A stretch of 50,593 nt of DNA from Bacteroidota bacterium (lineage in GTDB: Bacteria > Bacteroidota > Bacteroidia > Chitinophagales > Chitinophagaceae): positions 1 through 50,593 of the forward strand of contig JAEYOL010000199.1 of NCBI GenBank assembly GCA_023411775.1. Reading direction: 5' to 3'. Both the position numbers and the translations under genes were made by a program. Below the pieces are notes generated by a model that was given only the letters and a program-made list of their open reading frames with translations, did no database searches and was not told the DNA's origin. Positions 24,726 to 35,315 of the stretch are shown here, one piece after another. The stretch's first letter is position 1. Each line of letters starts with the position of its first letter.

Positions 24726-27700
24726 TTGGACATTACAACTGCCCATATCTTCCGTACGTTGGTAGTTATTACCATCTTCCTGGCCATTAATGGTCAATCA
24801 TATGCTCATTTTTACCAAAACCCCGTCGATACGACCAAAAAAGATACGATTCGCTACCCGCTGACCGACCGTTATGGCGACCCGTTCTCCAACCCAAATC
24901 GTAACCCCTTCGACCTGAAGGACACAGGATTTATAAAAAGAAATGTACAATACGACCCGCTGACAGGGGAGTATTACATTATCGAAAAAATCGGTTCCAC
25001 CAACTATCGCACACCCGTTTCAATGGGTCGCGATGAATTTCTCCGCCTTCAGGGCAAAAGGGATGAAAACGCTTATTTCCGCAAACGCGCCGACCAACTT
25101 GTGGAAATGAACCGCAGACTGTTCAAGCCAAAGATCAATGCCCCGAAAAGCTGGTTCAACAGGATTGTGGGAGTAGGGAAGATCGATATAAAACCATCCG
25201 GTTATGTAGACCTGCTGGCTGGTTACCAGGGCCAAAATATCAACAACCCCACCCTTCCGGAACGGGCGAGACGCAACGGTGGCCTCGACTTCAACATGAA
25301 CGCGCAGTTGCAGGTTGATGCCAATATTGGCGATAAACTAAAATTGCCGATCAATTATAATACCCTGGCCAATTTCGAATTTGAAAATCAGCTCAACCTC
25401 AATTACCAGGGCAAGGACGACGAGATCATCAAGCAATTCCAACTGGGTAATGTCAATTTTACTTCCAAAGGAACATTGATTCCCGGTGCGCAGTCATTGT
25501 TTGGTATAAAAACCCAACTTCAGTTTGGGAAACTTTTCGTTACCGGCGTGTTGGCCAATCAAAGGGCGCAACGTCAGTCACTCGATATGGCTGGTGGCTC
25601 AGCTCTCCAATCATTTTCGTTAAAAGCGGATGAGTACGAAGAAAACCGGCACTTCCTGCTGGCGCAATATTTCCGAAATAACTACAATACCGCGATGAGC
25701 AGGTTGCCGCTTGTGCAATCTGGCGTACAGATATTAAGGATGGAGGTTTGGGTAACGAACAGAACCGGTGCAACAACAGATACCCGTGATATCGTAGCCC
25801 TGATGGACCTTGGTGAAGGCGATCCTTTTATCGGCCCACCCGGAAACCCCAATGCATTACCCGACAACGGAGCCAATGGGCTTTATCGGAATATACTTTC
25901 TAATCCCAATAGCCGTAATTCCTCGCTGGTTCAAAGCGTACTCACAGGTATGGGTCTTCGTTCGGTACAGGATTTTGAAAAAACCTTCGCCCGCAAATTG
26001 ATGCCCACCGATTATTACTTTAATCCACAGATCGGTTTCCTGTCACTCAACCAGCCTTTGCAGCCCGATGAGGTGCTGGGTGTTGCTTTCCAGTACACCT
26101 ATAACGGAAGGGTTTTCCAGGTAGGTGAATTTTCGCAGGATGTGCCACCCGATACCTTAGGTACTTCGCAACGGGTTTTATTCCTGAAATTATTAAAAGC
26201 TACTTCGCAGCGTACCAATCTCCCGATCTGGGACCTGATGATGAAAAACGTTTATTCGGTAGGTTATGGCCAGCTGGAAAGGACAGACTTCAAATTGGAC
26301 GTGCTGTATGAAGAGCCCAGTCTTGGTGAAAAAAGATATTTGCCTCCGGATGATGTGCTGCCACAATACCAGGGTCAGCCGCTGATCTCCCTCGTAAATC
26401 TCGACCGGCTGAATAATCAAAACGACCCGCAGCCTGATGGCGTCTTCGACTTTATAGAAGGATTTACCATCATTTCGTCCATGAGCAGGGTTATCTTCCC
26501 CGTATTGGAACCTTTCGGCCGCGACCTGGAGTATGTATATCCTTCACAGGCGGAACGTGATAAATACCTGTATTACCCGCTTTACGATACTATCAAAGCG
26601 ATCGCGCAGACCTATGCCAACCTGAACAGGTTTGAAATAAATGGTAAATCGAAAAGTTCTTCAACCGGCGACTATCAACTTGGCTTTAATATCCCTCGTG
26701 GTTCCGTGACGGTTACTGCAGGCGGGCAAACGCTCCAGGAAAATATCGACTACGAGATCAACTACGACCTCGGAACGCTGCGGGTGATTAACCAGGCTAT
26801 CATCAATTCCGGTGTGCCGGTAAACATTCAGTATGAAAATCAGGCGGCCTTTGGAATACAGCAACGAAATTACATGGGACTACGCCTGGATTATTTTGCC
26901 AATAACAAACTGACACTGGGTGGTACTATTGCCCGCTTGGGTGAGCGGCCGTTTTTTGTAAAACAGGCATATGGTGATGACCCGATCCGCAATACGATGT
27001 ATGGTATCGATGCGGACTATCGCAGCGAATGGCCACGTCTTACGAAATGGCTCAACAAACTTCCTTTTTATAACTCACAGGAAAGTTCATCTATCACTGC
27101 CTATGCCGAAGCTGCCATGTTGCAACCTGGTCACGCTCCGCAAATCGGAAAAGGTAGTGCCGGTCAGATGTATATTGACGACTTCGAGGGAACCCGTTCA
27201 GGTATCGATCTTCGTTTTCCTTTGATCAGCTGGAACCTGGCTTCGGTGCCGCAGGATAATGGTTTGTTTCCGGAGTCATCCCTGAACAACGACCTGGCAA
27301 GCGGATACAATCGTGCCAAGATCGCCTGGTATAATATTGAGCCGGTATTGCAGGAAAGAGGAAATAATAACAATCCTTATCAAAACAATCCTGCAGAATT
27401 ATCAAAACCTGAAACCCGCCAGGTATTGCAACGTGAGATCTTCCCCCAGCGGACTACTGATTTCGGCCAGGGCTTATTGACAACATTTGATGTTGCCTTC
27501 TATCCGCGTGAAAAAGGCCCTTACAATTTTGAATACCGCCCCGGAAGGATCAACAGCGATGGTACGTTAGCCAATCCTTCACAGGCTTGGGCCGGGTTAA
27601 TGCGTAATATCGACCAGACCGACTTTGAAACCAGCAATATCGAGTTCATCGAATTCTGGATGCAGGATCCATATGTATTAAACCCAGGTAGTTCCGGCGG

Positions 27701-30700
27701 TCAGTTATACTTTAACCTCGGTACTATTTCGGAAGATATCCTCAAAGATGGAAAAAGGCAATATGAAAATGGTTTGCCTACGCCTACCAATAACGCGCAG
27801 GTTGATAATAATACCGTATGGGGTAAGGTTCCTACCAACCCATTACAGGTAACTAATGCTTTCAGCAATGATCCCGATGACCGCCAATACCAGGACGTAG
27901 GTTTAGATGGTTTGACAGATGATGAAGAACGCGTGAAATTCAGCGCTTATATCTCCAGTCTGCCACCCGCTGCACAGGCGATTGCGATGAACGATCCCGC
28001 AGCCGATAATTTCAAACCCTATCGCGACCCGTCTTATGATGCAGCCGGCGTAGGTATCCTGGAAAGATATAAACATATCAATAACCCTCACGGCAACTCA
28101 CCGGTATCCGACAACAACAGCCAGTTTGTAAATGCCTTTACACAATACCCGGATGCGGAAGAATTGAACCGCGATAACACACTGAGTGAATCGGAAGAGT
28201 ATTTTCAGTATAAGGTGGATATCCAGCCCAATATGCTGGTGGGTACGAATTTTATTACCGACAGACGACAGGTAAACGTGAGTCTGCCTGATGGTAGTTC
28301 AAGAACAGAAAGCTGGTACCTGTTCCGTATCCCTGTGGCCGATTTCGAATCCAAAGTGGGTAATATACCTGACTTTAAGTCTGTACGCTTTATCCGGATG
28401 TTTGTAACAGGTTTCCAGGAGCAGGTGGTTATGCGTTTTGGTAAACTTGAGCTTGTAAGAAATCAATGGCGCCAGTTTCAATACCAGATCGATACTACGG
28501 GTCAGTATGTGGGACTGCCTCCAAATGATCCTGTTGAGTTCAATACACTCGCGGTAAACCTCGAGGAGAACGATCAGCGTCTGCCAGTGAACTATGTTAG
28601 CCCACCGGGTATCGAAAGACAGCAACAGCTGAGCAATAACAACGTACAACTTTTCCTCAACGAGCAGGCCTTGAGCGTGCAGCTTTGTAATCTTCCAACC
28701 GGTGAATCAAGAGGTGTATTCAAAACCTTTAACATGGATATGCGCCAGTACGGTAAAATGCACATGTTTATTCACGCGGAAGGCACAGGCAGCGACATGG
28801 CCATCCAGGATAACTCACTTACAGCTATCGTCAGGATCGGCAGCGATTTCCAGGGCAACTATTATGAAATAAGAGTACCGCTCAAAAAAACCAACTGGGG
28901 TGAGCGGGATAGTTTAAGAGTGTGGCCTGAAGCCAATAACCTCGACTTCGACCTGCAGGAACTGAACCGTTTGAAATCGAGACGTAACCAGCAGGGCTGG
29001 TCTACCTCGCAATATTATAGTGAAGTGATGCCGGATGGTCGTCGGTTCGCCGTAATTGGGAATCCAAACCTGGGAGAAGTAAAAGGTATGTTGCTATCCG
29101 TTGAAAATACCAATCTCCCCAATGCCTGTGCTGAGGTTTGGTTCAATGAACTCCGGTTCTCACATCTGGATGAAAAGGGAGGATGGGCCGCGCTGGGAAG
29201 GGTGGATATAAAACTTGCTGACCTGGGTAGTCTGACCTTTGCCGGTACGGCGCGTTCGAGAGGATTTGGAACACTCGAGCAAAGGGTCAATGAAAGAAGC
29301 CGTGAGGATCTTTACACTTTCGATATATCCGCCAATATTGACGCGGGTAGACTACTGCCTAAACAACTGGGTATACAGATCCCGGTTTACGCGGGTATAA
29401 GCCGTATTACCAGCACGCCTGAGTATGATCCTTATGACCTCGACATTAAACTAAAAGATAAACTCGATTACACACAGGGCAGGGATGCGAAAGACTCGAT
29501 ACGGAATAATGCGCAGGATATCACGACGATCAAAACAGTGAATTTTACCAATGTCAAAAAAGTAAAGACAGATGGTAAGCAACCAAAGATCTGGAGCGTC
29601 ACCAATTTTGACCTGAACTATTCCTACATGGAAACCAAACAGCATAATCCGCTGATTGAAAATTATGAGATGCGCAGGACCCGAGGCGCGTTGGGTTACA
29701 ACTATGCTCCACAACCAAAATTCCTGGAGCCTTTTAGGAATTTGAAGTCAAAATCCAAATGGCTAACACTTATCAAGGATTTAAACTTCAACTATGTTCC
29801 CTCACAGCTTTCATTCAGGGCTGATATCTTCAGGCAGTTTGGTGCGACCAGGCCGCGTAATGTAGGTGGTGGTCCATACAAGATTCCTGAGACATACGAT
29901 AAGTATTTCACTTTTGACCGGTATTATATCTTGCAATGGCCGATCACACGCTCCATTACTTTAGATTTTACCGCAACCAACAATGCCCGGATCGATGAGC
30001 CGTTTGGCCGGATCGATACTGATTCTAAAAAAGACACTATAAAGAAAAACATCTTTAAAGGGGGTCGAAACACCCAGTATGCTCAACAGGCTACATTAAG
30101 CTATAATGTACCAACCGAAAAATTCCCCTTGCTGGACTGGACTACATTACGTGCATCCTATAGCGCGCAATATAATTGGCTGGCTGCTTCCCTGCTGGCC
30201 CGCGAGCTGGGTAACACTTTGTCGAATACCCAGACCAGGACGATCAATGGTGAGCTAAACTTCGAGCAGCTGTATAATAAATCGCGCTTTCTGCGCGCGA
30301 TCAATTCAGCGCCTTCACCCAATAGGGCGAGAGACACTTCCAATACAAGACAGGCACGTAACAACGCAGCGGTGAAGAAACCAAAGCCCAACTTTGACAT
30401 TCCCGATTCATTGAAAGCAACCATGACGGCAAAGGAGCTTCGCAAGGCACGTCGCGATGCCAAACGCCTCGCCCGTGAAGAACGGAGAAGGATCAGGGAA
30501 CAAAGAAAGAATCAGCTGCCTGATGTGGGTGGTGTAGCCAGGCTGCTTGGCGGTGTGGCAACATCTGTTAAGAGGGTAGGTATACAATATAATGAAGACC
30601 TCGGTACCATGTTGCCCGGGTATATGGACAGCACAAGAATACTTGGCGCAAACATCAAGAACGGTAACCCCGGCTTCGACTTTATATTCGGTTATCAACC

Positions 30701-31964
30701 CGATACCAGTTGGATCAATCGTTTTGGTTCCAAAGGATTGTTGAGTATGGATACCCTGGTGTCCGCAATGATCCAGCAACGCTATAGCCAACGTTTAAAT
30801 ATCACCGCGCAGGTAAGCCCGTTCCGCGATTTAAATATTGACCTCAATCTGGATAAGTCATTCAGCAAACAATACTCTGAATTATACAAAGACACCAGCA
30901 AGGTTGATGCGGTAGGCCTTACACGTCTGAACCCCTATGCCATGGGAAGTTTCAGCATCAGCTATATTTCTTATCAAACCATGTTTACAAAGTTTGATCC
31001 GAATGTGATCTCCGAAACCTTTAAACAGTTTGAAGCAAACAGGCTGACACTTTCCAACCGGTTGAAAGGGCTGAACCCTTATGCTACTAACAATCCTACT
31101 AATCCTGATGGCTATGTACAGGGTTATGGCCGTTATGCGCAGGAGGTGGTGATCCCGGCCTTCCTTGCCGCCTATTCGGGTAAAGACCCGTCGTCGGTGA
31201 CCTTATTTAAAAACAATAATCCTAACCTGCGCTCAAATCCTTTTAAAGGATTAATGCCGAAACCCAACTGGACGGTCACTTATAATGGCTTGTCGCGTAT
31301 ACCGGGGCTGGATAAGATATTTACCAATGTCAACATCAAACACGGCTACCATAGTACGCTGTCGATGAACAGTTTTAATACAGCCCTTTTATTCCAGGAT
31401 CCATTGCGGGTGGCCTTCCCATCGTTTGTGGACACACTTACCGGGAACTATATTCCGTACTTCCTCATTCCGAATATTACCATCCAGGAAAGTTTCGATC
31501 CGTTGTTTGAAGTAGATATGACCTTTACGAACCAGTTGTCCATTCGTCTTGAATACCGTAAGACCAGGTCGCTCAGCCTTAGCCTGATCGATTACCAGCT
31601 GGCTGAGAACAGGTCCAATGAAGTAACTTTTGGATTCAACTGGCGGAAGAAGGGTTTACCGTTATTGAAGAATGTGAAAATTGGTAAGAAAGGAATGAAG
31701 CTTGATAACGACGTGACCTTCCGCTTCGATTTCAGTATCCGCGACGACGCCACCGCGAACAGCAAGTTGGACCAGGGCACTTCATTTGGTACAGCAGGTC
31801 AAAAAGTGATCCGGGTTGCGCCGTCGATCGACTATATCCTTAACAACAGGATTAGTTTGAAATTGTATTTCGAGCAGAACCGGAATATTCCGAAGATCAG
31901 CAATGCCTTCCCCATCACAAATACCAGGGGTGGTCTGCAGGTCAGGATTTCACTGGCGCAATAA
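24726..31964 (+). CDS. sprA: SprA, type IX secretion translocon / gliding motility protein
   Basis: Giant outer-membrane beta-barrel that forms the protein-conducting pore of the type IX secretion system and is needed for gliding in motile species. The 2412-residue length matches the family. The N-terminus carries an export signal (RTLVVITIFLAINGQSYAHF). The mature part shows repeated SprA-type segments (NRFEINGKSKSSSTGDYQLG, DDFEGTRSGIDLRFPL, NIEFIEFWMQDPY), many amphipathic strands and a C-terminal strand ending in ISLAQ. The start must be TTG at 24726: a stop lies at 24717 and no ATG precedes the signal. ruvA is 38 bases upstream; the next gene is convergent. Confidence 0.95.
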   Translation: MDITTAHIFRTLVVITIFLAINGQSYAHFYQNPVDTTKKDTIRYPLTDRYGDPFSNPNRNPFDLKDTGFIKRNVQYDPLTGEYYIIEKIGSTNYRTPVSMGRDEFLRLQGKRDENAYFRKRADQLVEMNRRLFKPKINAPKSWFNRIVGVGKIDIKPSGYVDLLAGYQGQNINNPTLPERARRNGGLDFNMNAQLQVDANIGDKLKLPINYNTLANFEFENQLNLNYQGKDDEIIKQFQLGNVNFTSKGTLIPGAQSLFGIKTQLQFGKLFVTGVLANQRAQRQSLDMAGGSALQSFSLKADEYEENRHFLLAQYFRNNYNTAMSRLPLVQSGVQILRMEVWVTNRTGATTDTRDIVALMDLGEGDPFIGPPGNPNALPDNGANGLYRNILSNPNSRNSSLVQSVLTGMGLRSVQDFEKTFARKLMPTDYYFNPQIGFLSLNQPLQPDEVLGVAFQYTYNGRVFQVGEFSQDVPPDTLGTSQRVLFLKLLKATSQRTNLPIWDLMMKNVYSVGYGQLERTDFKLDVLYEEPSLGEKRYLPPDDVLPQYQGQPLISLVNLDRLNNQNDPQPDGVFDFIEGFTIISSMSRVIFPVLEPFGRDLEYVYPSQAERDKYLYYPLYDTIKAIAQTYANLNRFEINGKSKSSSTGDYQLGFNIPRGSVTVTAGGQTLQENIDYEINYDLGTLRVINQAIINSGVPVNIQYENQAAFGIQQRNYMGLRLDYFANNKLTLGGTIARLGERPFFVKQAYGDDPIRNTMYGIDADYRSEWPRLTKWLNKLPFYNSQESSSITAYAEAAMLQPGHAPQIGKGSAGQMYIDDFEGTRSGIDLRFPLISWNLASVPQDNGLFPESSLNNDLASGYNRAKIAWYNIEPVLQERGNNNNPYQNNPAELSKPETRQVLQREIFPQRTTDFGQGLLTTFDVAFYPREKGPYNFEYRPGRINSDGTLANPSQAWAGLMRNIDQTDFETSNIEFIEFWMQDPYVLNPGSSGGQLYFNLGTISEDILKDGKRQYENGLPTPTNNAQVDNNTVWGKVPTNPLQVTNAFSNDPDDRQYQDVGLDGLTDDEERVKFSAYISSLPPAAQAIAMNDPAADNFKPYRDPSYDAAGVGILERYKHINNPHGNSPVSDNNSQFVNAFTQYPDAEELNRDNTLSESEEYFQYKVDIQPNMLVGTNFITDRRQVNVSLPDGSSRTESWYLFRIPVADFESKVGNIPDFKSVRFIRMFVTGFQEQVVMRFGKLELVRNQWRQFQYQIDTTGQYVGLPPNDPVEFNTLAVNLEENDQRLPVNYVSPPGIERQQQLSNNNVQLFLNEQALSVQLCNLPTGESRGVFKTFNMDMRQYGKMHMFIHAEGTGSDMAIQDNSLTAIVRIGSDFQGNYYEIRVPLKKTNWGERDSLRVWPEANNLDFDLQELNRLKSRRNQQGWSTSQYYSEVMPDGRRFAVIGNPNLGEVKGMLLSVENTNLPNACAEVWFNELRFSHLDEKGGWAALGRVDIKLADLGSLTFAGTARSRGFGTLEQRVNERSREDLYTFDISANIDAGRLLPKQLGIQIPVYAGISRITSTPEYDPYDLDIKLKDKLDYTQGRDAKDSIRNNAQDITTIKTVNFTNVKKVKTDGKQPKIWSVTNFDLNYSYMETKQHNPLIENYEMRRTRGALGYNYAPQPKFLEPFRNLKSKSKWLTLIKDLNFNYVPSQLSFRADIFRQFGATRPRNVGGGPYKIPETYDKYFTFDRYYILQWPITRSITLDFTATNNARIDEPFGRIDTDSKKDTIKKNIFKGGRNTQYAQQATLSYNVPTEKFPLLDWTTLRASYSAQYNWLAASLLARELGNTLSNTQTRTINGELNFEQLYNKSRFLRAINSAPSPNRARDTSNTRQARNNAAVKKPKPNFDIPDSLKATMTAKELRKARRDAKRLAREERRRIREQRKNQLPDVGGVARLLGGVATSVKRVGIQYNEDLGTMLPGYMDSTRILGANIKNGNPGFDFIFGYQPDTSWINRFGSKGLLSMDTLVSAMIQQRYSQRLNITAQVSPFRDLNIDLNLDKSFSKQYSELYKDTSKVDAVGLTRLNPYAMGSFSISYISYQTMFTKFDPNVISETFKQFEANRLTLSNRLKGLNPYATNNPTNPDGYVQGYGRYAQEVVIPAFLAAYSGKDPSSVTLFKNNNPNLRSNPFKGLMPKPNWTVTYNGLSRIPGLDKIFTNVNIKHGYHSTLSMNSFNTALLFQDPLRVAFPSFVDTLTGNYIPYFLIPNITIQESFDPLFEVDMTFTNQLSIRLEYRKTRSLSLSLIDYQLAENRSNEVTFGFNWRKKGLPLLKNVKIGKKGMKLDNDVTFRFDFSIRDDATANSKLDQGTSFGTAGQKVIRVAPSIDYILNNRISLKLYFEQNRNIPKISNAFPITNTRGGLQVRISLAQ

Positions 31965-31978
31965 TGAGAATGATTATA

Positions 31979-33826
31979 TTACTCTTCCGGTCTGCTGGCG
32001 GGTTGTTGATTCCTGGCCGGTGGAGTCATTATCTTAAATAAATCGTTCTCCCAACCAACGTTGTATTCATATTTTTCCAGGAACTCTTCCATATACTGCT
32101 TTTGCCGGATAGTCCTGATATCCGTATCAGGTTTATGAAAAATGGAATCTTTTGGCCAAAGATCCGGCCAGGCACGGTGATCATTCGGCGTGGTTTTTAT
32201 TTTTTGCATCACCACCACCGGAAGTATCCGGGTTTCATCCACTGCTTTATGGAGTTGCTCCTTAAATGCGCTGGAAACATAATACCAGGGCATTGGGTTG
32301 CGAGTATATGGACGGGTTTGCGTCATATAATGGAAAATAGGCAGGGAGTGGAAAGCCAGCGCATAGTCACCAGGTTTCACAAAGCTCTTGCTGGCCTCCA
32401 GTAGTTCATTGGTAGCTTCCACACGTTCTTTTGAAGTAAGCACACCCTTTACGTATTTATTGTTTACGGAATAAAACATACCCAACCGGCTGCTCTCATC
32501 ATGGAGTGGGTAAAACCACTGGTGGTAAAGACAACCTATAACAGAGATCACAAGTATAGCTGCTTTAAAGCTCCTGAACTGCGGTTCTTTTACGATCCCG
32601 TCGTTATTAAGTACTATATTATGATTGGAGGCCACTGTGACCCTGAAATCAAAATTTCGCAGACCCAGGATATAATCAATGGCTATAGGCACCGATATCC
32701 AGAAAATATGTATGCCAGCTGTAAATATCCCGGCGCTGCTTCCAAGCGCATAAGTGGCCGTGATATACGTACCTATCAGCATCAATGTCTTGATTTCTTT
32801 GCTGGCTTTTGAAAGCATGATCAGGGCAAAACTGATTAGCGCCAATCCCACATACCATCGCATCAATATTTCAAGGCCCTTCAGCATGATCAGGCATGCG
32901 AGGATAAGACTGGTATATTTAATAGCCGATGCAACCCAGCGTGGCACATTCCATTTCTCTAAAGCCCAGCGCGGCACTACTGCCGCCATGATAATAAGCG
33001 CAAGAATGTACAAAGTAAACAACAGCGCATTGCTGTACGACACAAAGAAATTGCGCAGGAGGATAATGATGCCATATGCAGATTCTCCATCGTCATGGCC
33101 CATCTGGGTTACCAGCTTAAAGGCATTCAAATACACATCGAAATGCCCCATCGATTTTATTAATAAAAGCATCGCCGCCAATGAAAGGAAAAAACCCGCA
33201 AAAAAGCCAAATGACTGGATGATCACCTGTTTTATACTCGTGTTATTCAGGATGCCATAAAACACAATCGCTATCACCAGGCCAAGATTGACAACACTCG
33301 GGAGTCGCGAAAAAGCATCCATACCCACCAATGCGCCTCCCACCAGGATCATCCAGGTCTTATCTTTTTTCAGGCCATGAAAAAGAGCACTGGCAGTAAG
33401 AGTATAGAATAAAACAGACAGGAAATTGTAATGAAAAATCTTGGGGTTGTGACAGGCGCACATGACAACCAGCAAAAGTCCAATCCGGAGATATCCTTTA
33501 TTAAGGTAGTCCTTAAGCAGGCTATAAACTACCATAATACTGGTCGTGGTAAATATAATAGCGAGTGACCGCAGGCCCAACAGCCCCGTATCGGGAAACA
33601 CAGATACAAAAGCACCGCCTACGAGCCCCGATAGCCAGTACATAAAATTATATTGGACGGAAGCCGGATCGTTGAAGAACTGTTGATAAAAAGTTGCGGT
33701 GAAGCCTTCGTCAAGGAAGTCCAAACCCTGAAACATAAAGATGACCTGGTATACGACCACCAGCAGGATAAATCCCACCGGGCTCATATTTTCGAATAAG
33801 GTCTGGAAATTGTTCTTTTGCGTCAT
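31979..33826 (-). CDS. Polytopic membrane protein, GT-C glycosyltransferase-like
   Basis: A 615-residue inner-membrane protein with about 11-12 apolar helices between residues 15 and 430 and a soluble C-terminal part of about 180 residues. The FLDEGF motif at 37-42, after the first helix, matches the acidic first outer loop where GT-C enzymes (ArnT/PMT-like) place a catalytic Asp. Such enzymes move sugars from polyprenyl-phosphate carriers. The glycan locus with a polyprenyl-phosphate GT2 and flippase begins 0.5 kb away on the other strand, which fits, but the family could not be fixed. It lies tail to tail with sprA, 14 bases apart. Confidence 0.6.
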   Translation of the reverse strand: MTQKNNFQTLFENMSPVGFILLVVVYQVIFMFQGLDFLDEGFTATFYQQFFNDPASVQYNFMYWLSGLVGGAFVSVFPDTGLLGLRSLAIIFTTTSIMVVYSLLKDYLNKGYLRIGLLLVVMCACHNPKIFHYNFLSVLFYTLTASALFHGLKKDKTWMILVGGALVGMDAFSRLPSVVNLGLVIAIVFYGILNNTSIKQVIIQSFGFFAGFFLSLAAMLLLIKSMGHFDVYLNAFKLVTQMGHDDGESAYGIIILLRNFFVSYSNALLFTLYILALIIMAAVVPRWALEKWNVPRWVASAIKYTSLILACLIMLKGLEILMRWYVGLALISFALIMLSKASKEIKTLMLIGTYITATYALGSSAGIFTAGIHIFWISVPIAIDYILGLRNFDFRVTVASNHNIVLNNDGIVKEPQFRSFKAAILVISVIGCLYHQWFYPLHDESSRLGMFYSVNNKYVKGVLTSKERVEATNELLEASKSFVKPGDYALAFHSLPIFHYMTQTRPYTRNPMPWYYVSSAFKEQLHKAVDETRILPVVVMQKIKTTPNDHRAWPDLWPKDSIFHKPDTDIRTIRQKQYMEEFLEKYEYNVGWENDLFKIMTPPARNQQPASRPEE

Positions 33827-34030
33827 GACGGTCGTTGCGTTTTCAGGGTTTGTTTTTTGGTGGATGATTTCCCGAACTGGGGTGGTTTATCGAAATGGAG
33901 GGTTAAAAATAATAGTGATTCCTGAGATTAGGAAACCCATGGAAAAATGAGCAGGCTATTTCGTCTAATTTCATAGTATTTAAGGTTTTTACGAAGATTA
34001 AATAAATTTGAGAACTATTCTTAAAAAGAT

Positions 34031-34060
34031 TTGAATAAAATTGATTTTTTTATACTTTTG
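34031..34060 (+). promoter_or_regulatory. Candidate -33/-7 promoter of the glycan locus
   Basis: TTG at 34031-34033, then 19 bases, then TACTTTTG at 34053-34060: both parts of the Bacteroidota housekeeping promoter (TTG, TAnnTTTG) at accepted spacing. It faces the glycan genes that begin at 34301. The bases from 33827 to 34030 hold no gene or other signal that I can support. Confidence 0.6.
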
Positions 34061-34300
34061 AACTCGTGGTAGCAATACCATAAGCTTCGTATGATCGGTA
34101 GCCCGGGATAGAAATGTCCCCTGGGTCGTAATTTAGAGAAGTTAGCTGCCCATAAGTACCCATAATCCTATCATTTACACTTTTCAATCCTGGAATGCTA
34201 TTTTGGTTCTAACTGGTCCCGCCGGTAATAGGCCTATGAAAGTCTGAAAACGGAGATCGATTTATTCTAAACCCTAAAATAAACTATTAACTCGTTCGTA
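34061..34300 (+). other. Long 5' leader before the glycan operon
   Basis: About 230 bases between the candidate promoter and the first glycan gene contain no supported open frame. One hairpin can be drawn at 34102-34125 (CCC GGGA, loop, TCCC CT GGG). No T-run follows it. A leader this long is unlike the 20-60 base leaders inferred elsewhere in the window and may hold a regulatory element. Confidence 0.35.
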
Positions 34301-35314
34301 ATGGCAAACATTAATTTGGGCGTTATCGGCTATGGATACTGGGGACCCAACATCGTTAGAAACTTTTTCAACACCAAAGATTGTACAGTAAAGGCAGTAG
34401 CAGATGGACGCCCTGAGCGTTTGGCTGTGCTTGCCAAAATTTTTCCCTCTATTATTGGCGTGGCTACGGCTGAAGATATCATCCAGGATAAGGAAATAGA
34501 TGCCGTGGTGGTTGCCACACCGGTATTCACCCATTATGCACTGGCAAAAAAGGCGCTTGAAAATGGTAAACACGTTTTGATCGAAAAGCCCATGACCTCT
34601 ACGGTAGCACAGGCCGAGGAACTGATCGAACTGGCTGCTAAAAAAGGCCTTACCCTCATGGCTGATCATACCTTTCTTTATACAGGCGCCGTTCAGAAAA
34701 TGAAAGAACTGATCGATTCTGATATAGTTGGCACACCACGCTATTTTGACTCCTCACGTATCAACCTGGGCCTGTTTCAGCCCGATGTAAATGTCCTCTG
34801 GGACCTGGCACCTCACGATATCTCGATCCTGACATACCTGATCACAGAGCCACCGGTAAGTATCAATGCAACCGGCATTTCTCATACCCATAATAATATT
34901 GAGAATATCGCTTACATGACGGTCAACTACAACTCAGATTTCATTGCCCACTTCAACTGCTCCTGGACGTCACCCGTAAAAGTGAGGCAGACCCTCATCG
35001 GCGGTGATAAAAAAATGATCGTGTATAATGACCTCGAGCCATCAGAGAAAGTGCGGGTATACGATACTAGCTACAATCATTCTACCGATGAGGAGAAAAC
35101 CAAGATCATGGTTGACTATCGTACCGGTGATGTGTACATTCCTAAAATATCTTTATCCGAAGCCCTGTCGGGTGTGGCAGACGACTTTATCCAGTCGATC
35201 AACCAGAAAAAAAAGCCACTGGCCTGCGCGGAGCTGGGGATGCAGGTAGTCAAAATCCTGGAGGCATCCCAGGAGTCTATAAAAAACAAAGGCCGTGAGG
35301 TCAAAATAAAATAA
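34301..35314 (+). CDS. Gfo/Idh/MocA oxidoreductase (WlbA/WbpB-like)
   Basis: NAD(P)-dependent sugar dehydrogenase of 337 residues. Rossmann motif VIGYGYWGPN at 8-17, the EKP motif at 95-97 with K96, and an HDISILTYL segment with the catalytic-region His. In the Wbp/Wlb pathway this family oxidises C3 of UDP-GlcNAc-uronic acid to a 3-keto sugar, the substrate of the DegT aminotransferase two genes downstream. The assignment rests on the context of acetyltransferase, aminotransferase and a UDP-sugar dehydrogenase; other Gfo/Idh substrates remain possible. First gene of the glycan run; the next gene begins one base after its stop. Confidence 0.88.
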   Translation: MANINLGVIGYGYWGPNIVRNFFNTKDCTVKAVADGRPERLAVLAKIFPSIIGVATAEDIIQDKEIDAVVVATPVFTHYALAKKALENGKHVLIEKPMTSTVAQAEELIELAAKKGLTLMADHTFLYTGAVQKMKELIDSDIVGTPRYFDSSRINLGLFQPDVNVLWDLAPHDISILTYLITEPPVSINATGISHTHNNIENIAYMTVNYNSDFIAHFNCSWTSPVKVRQTLIGGDKKMIVYNDLEPSEKVRVYDTSYNHSTDEEKTKIMVDYRTGDVYIPKISLSEALSGVADDFIQSINQKKKPLACAELGMQVVKILEASQESIKNKGREVKIK

Positions 35315-35315
35315 C

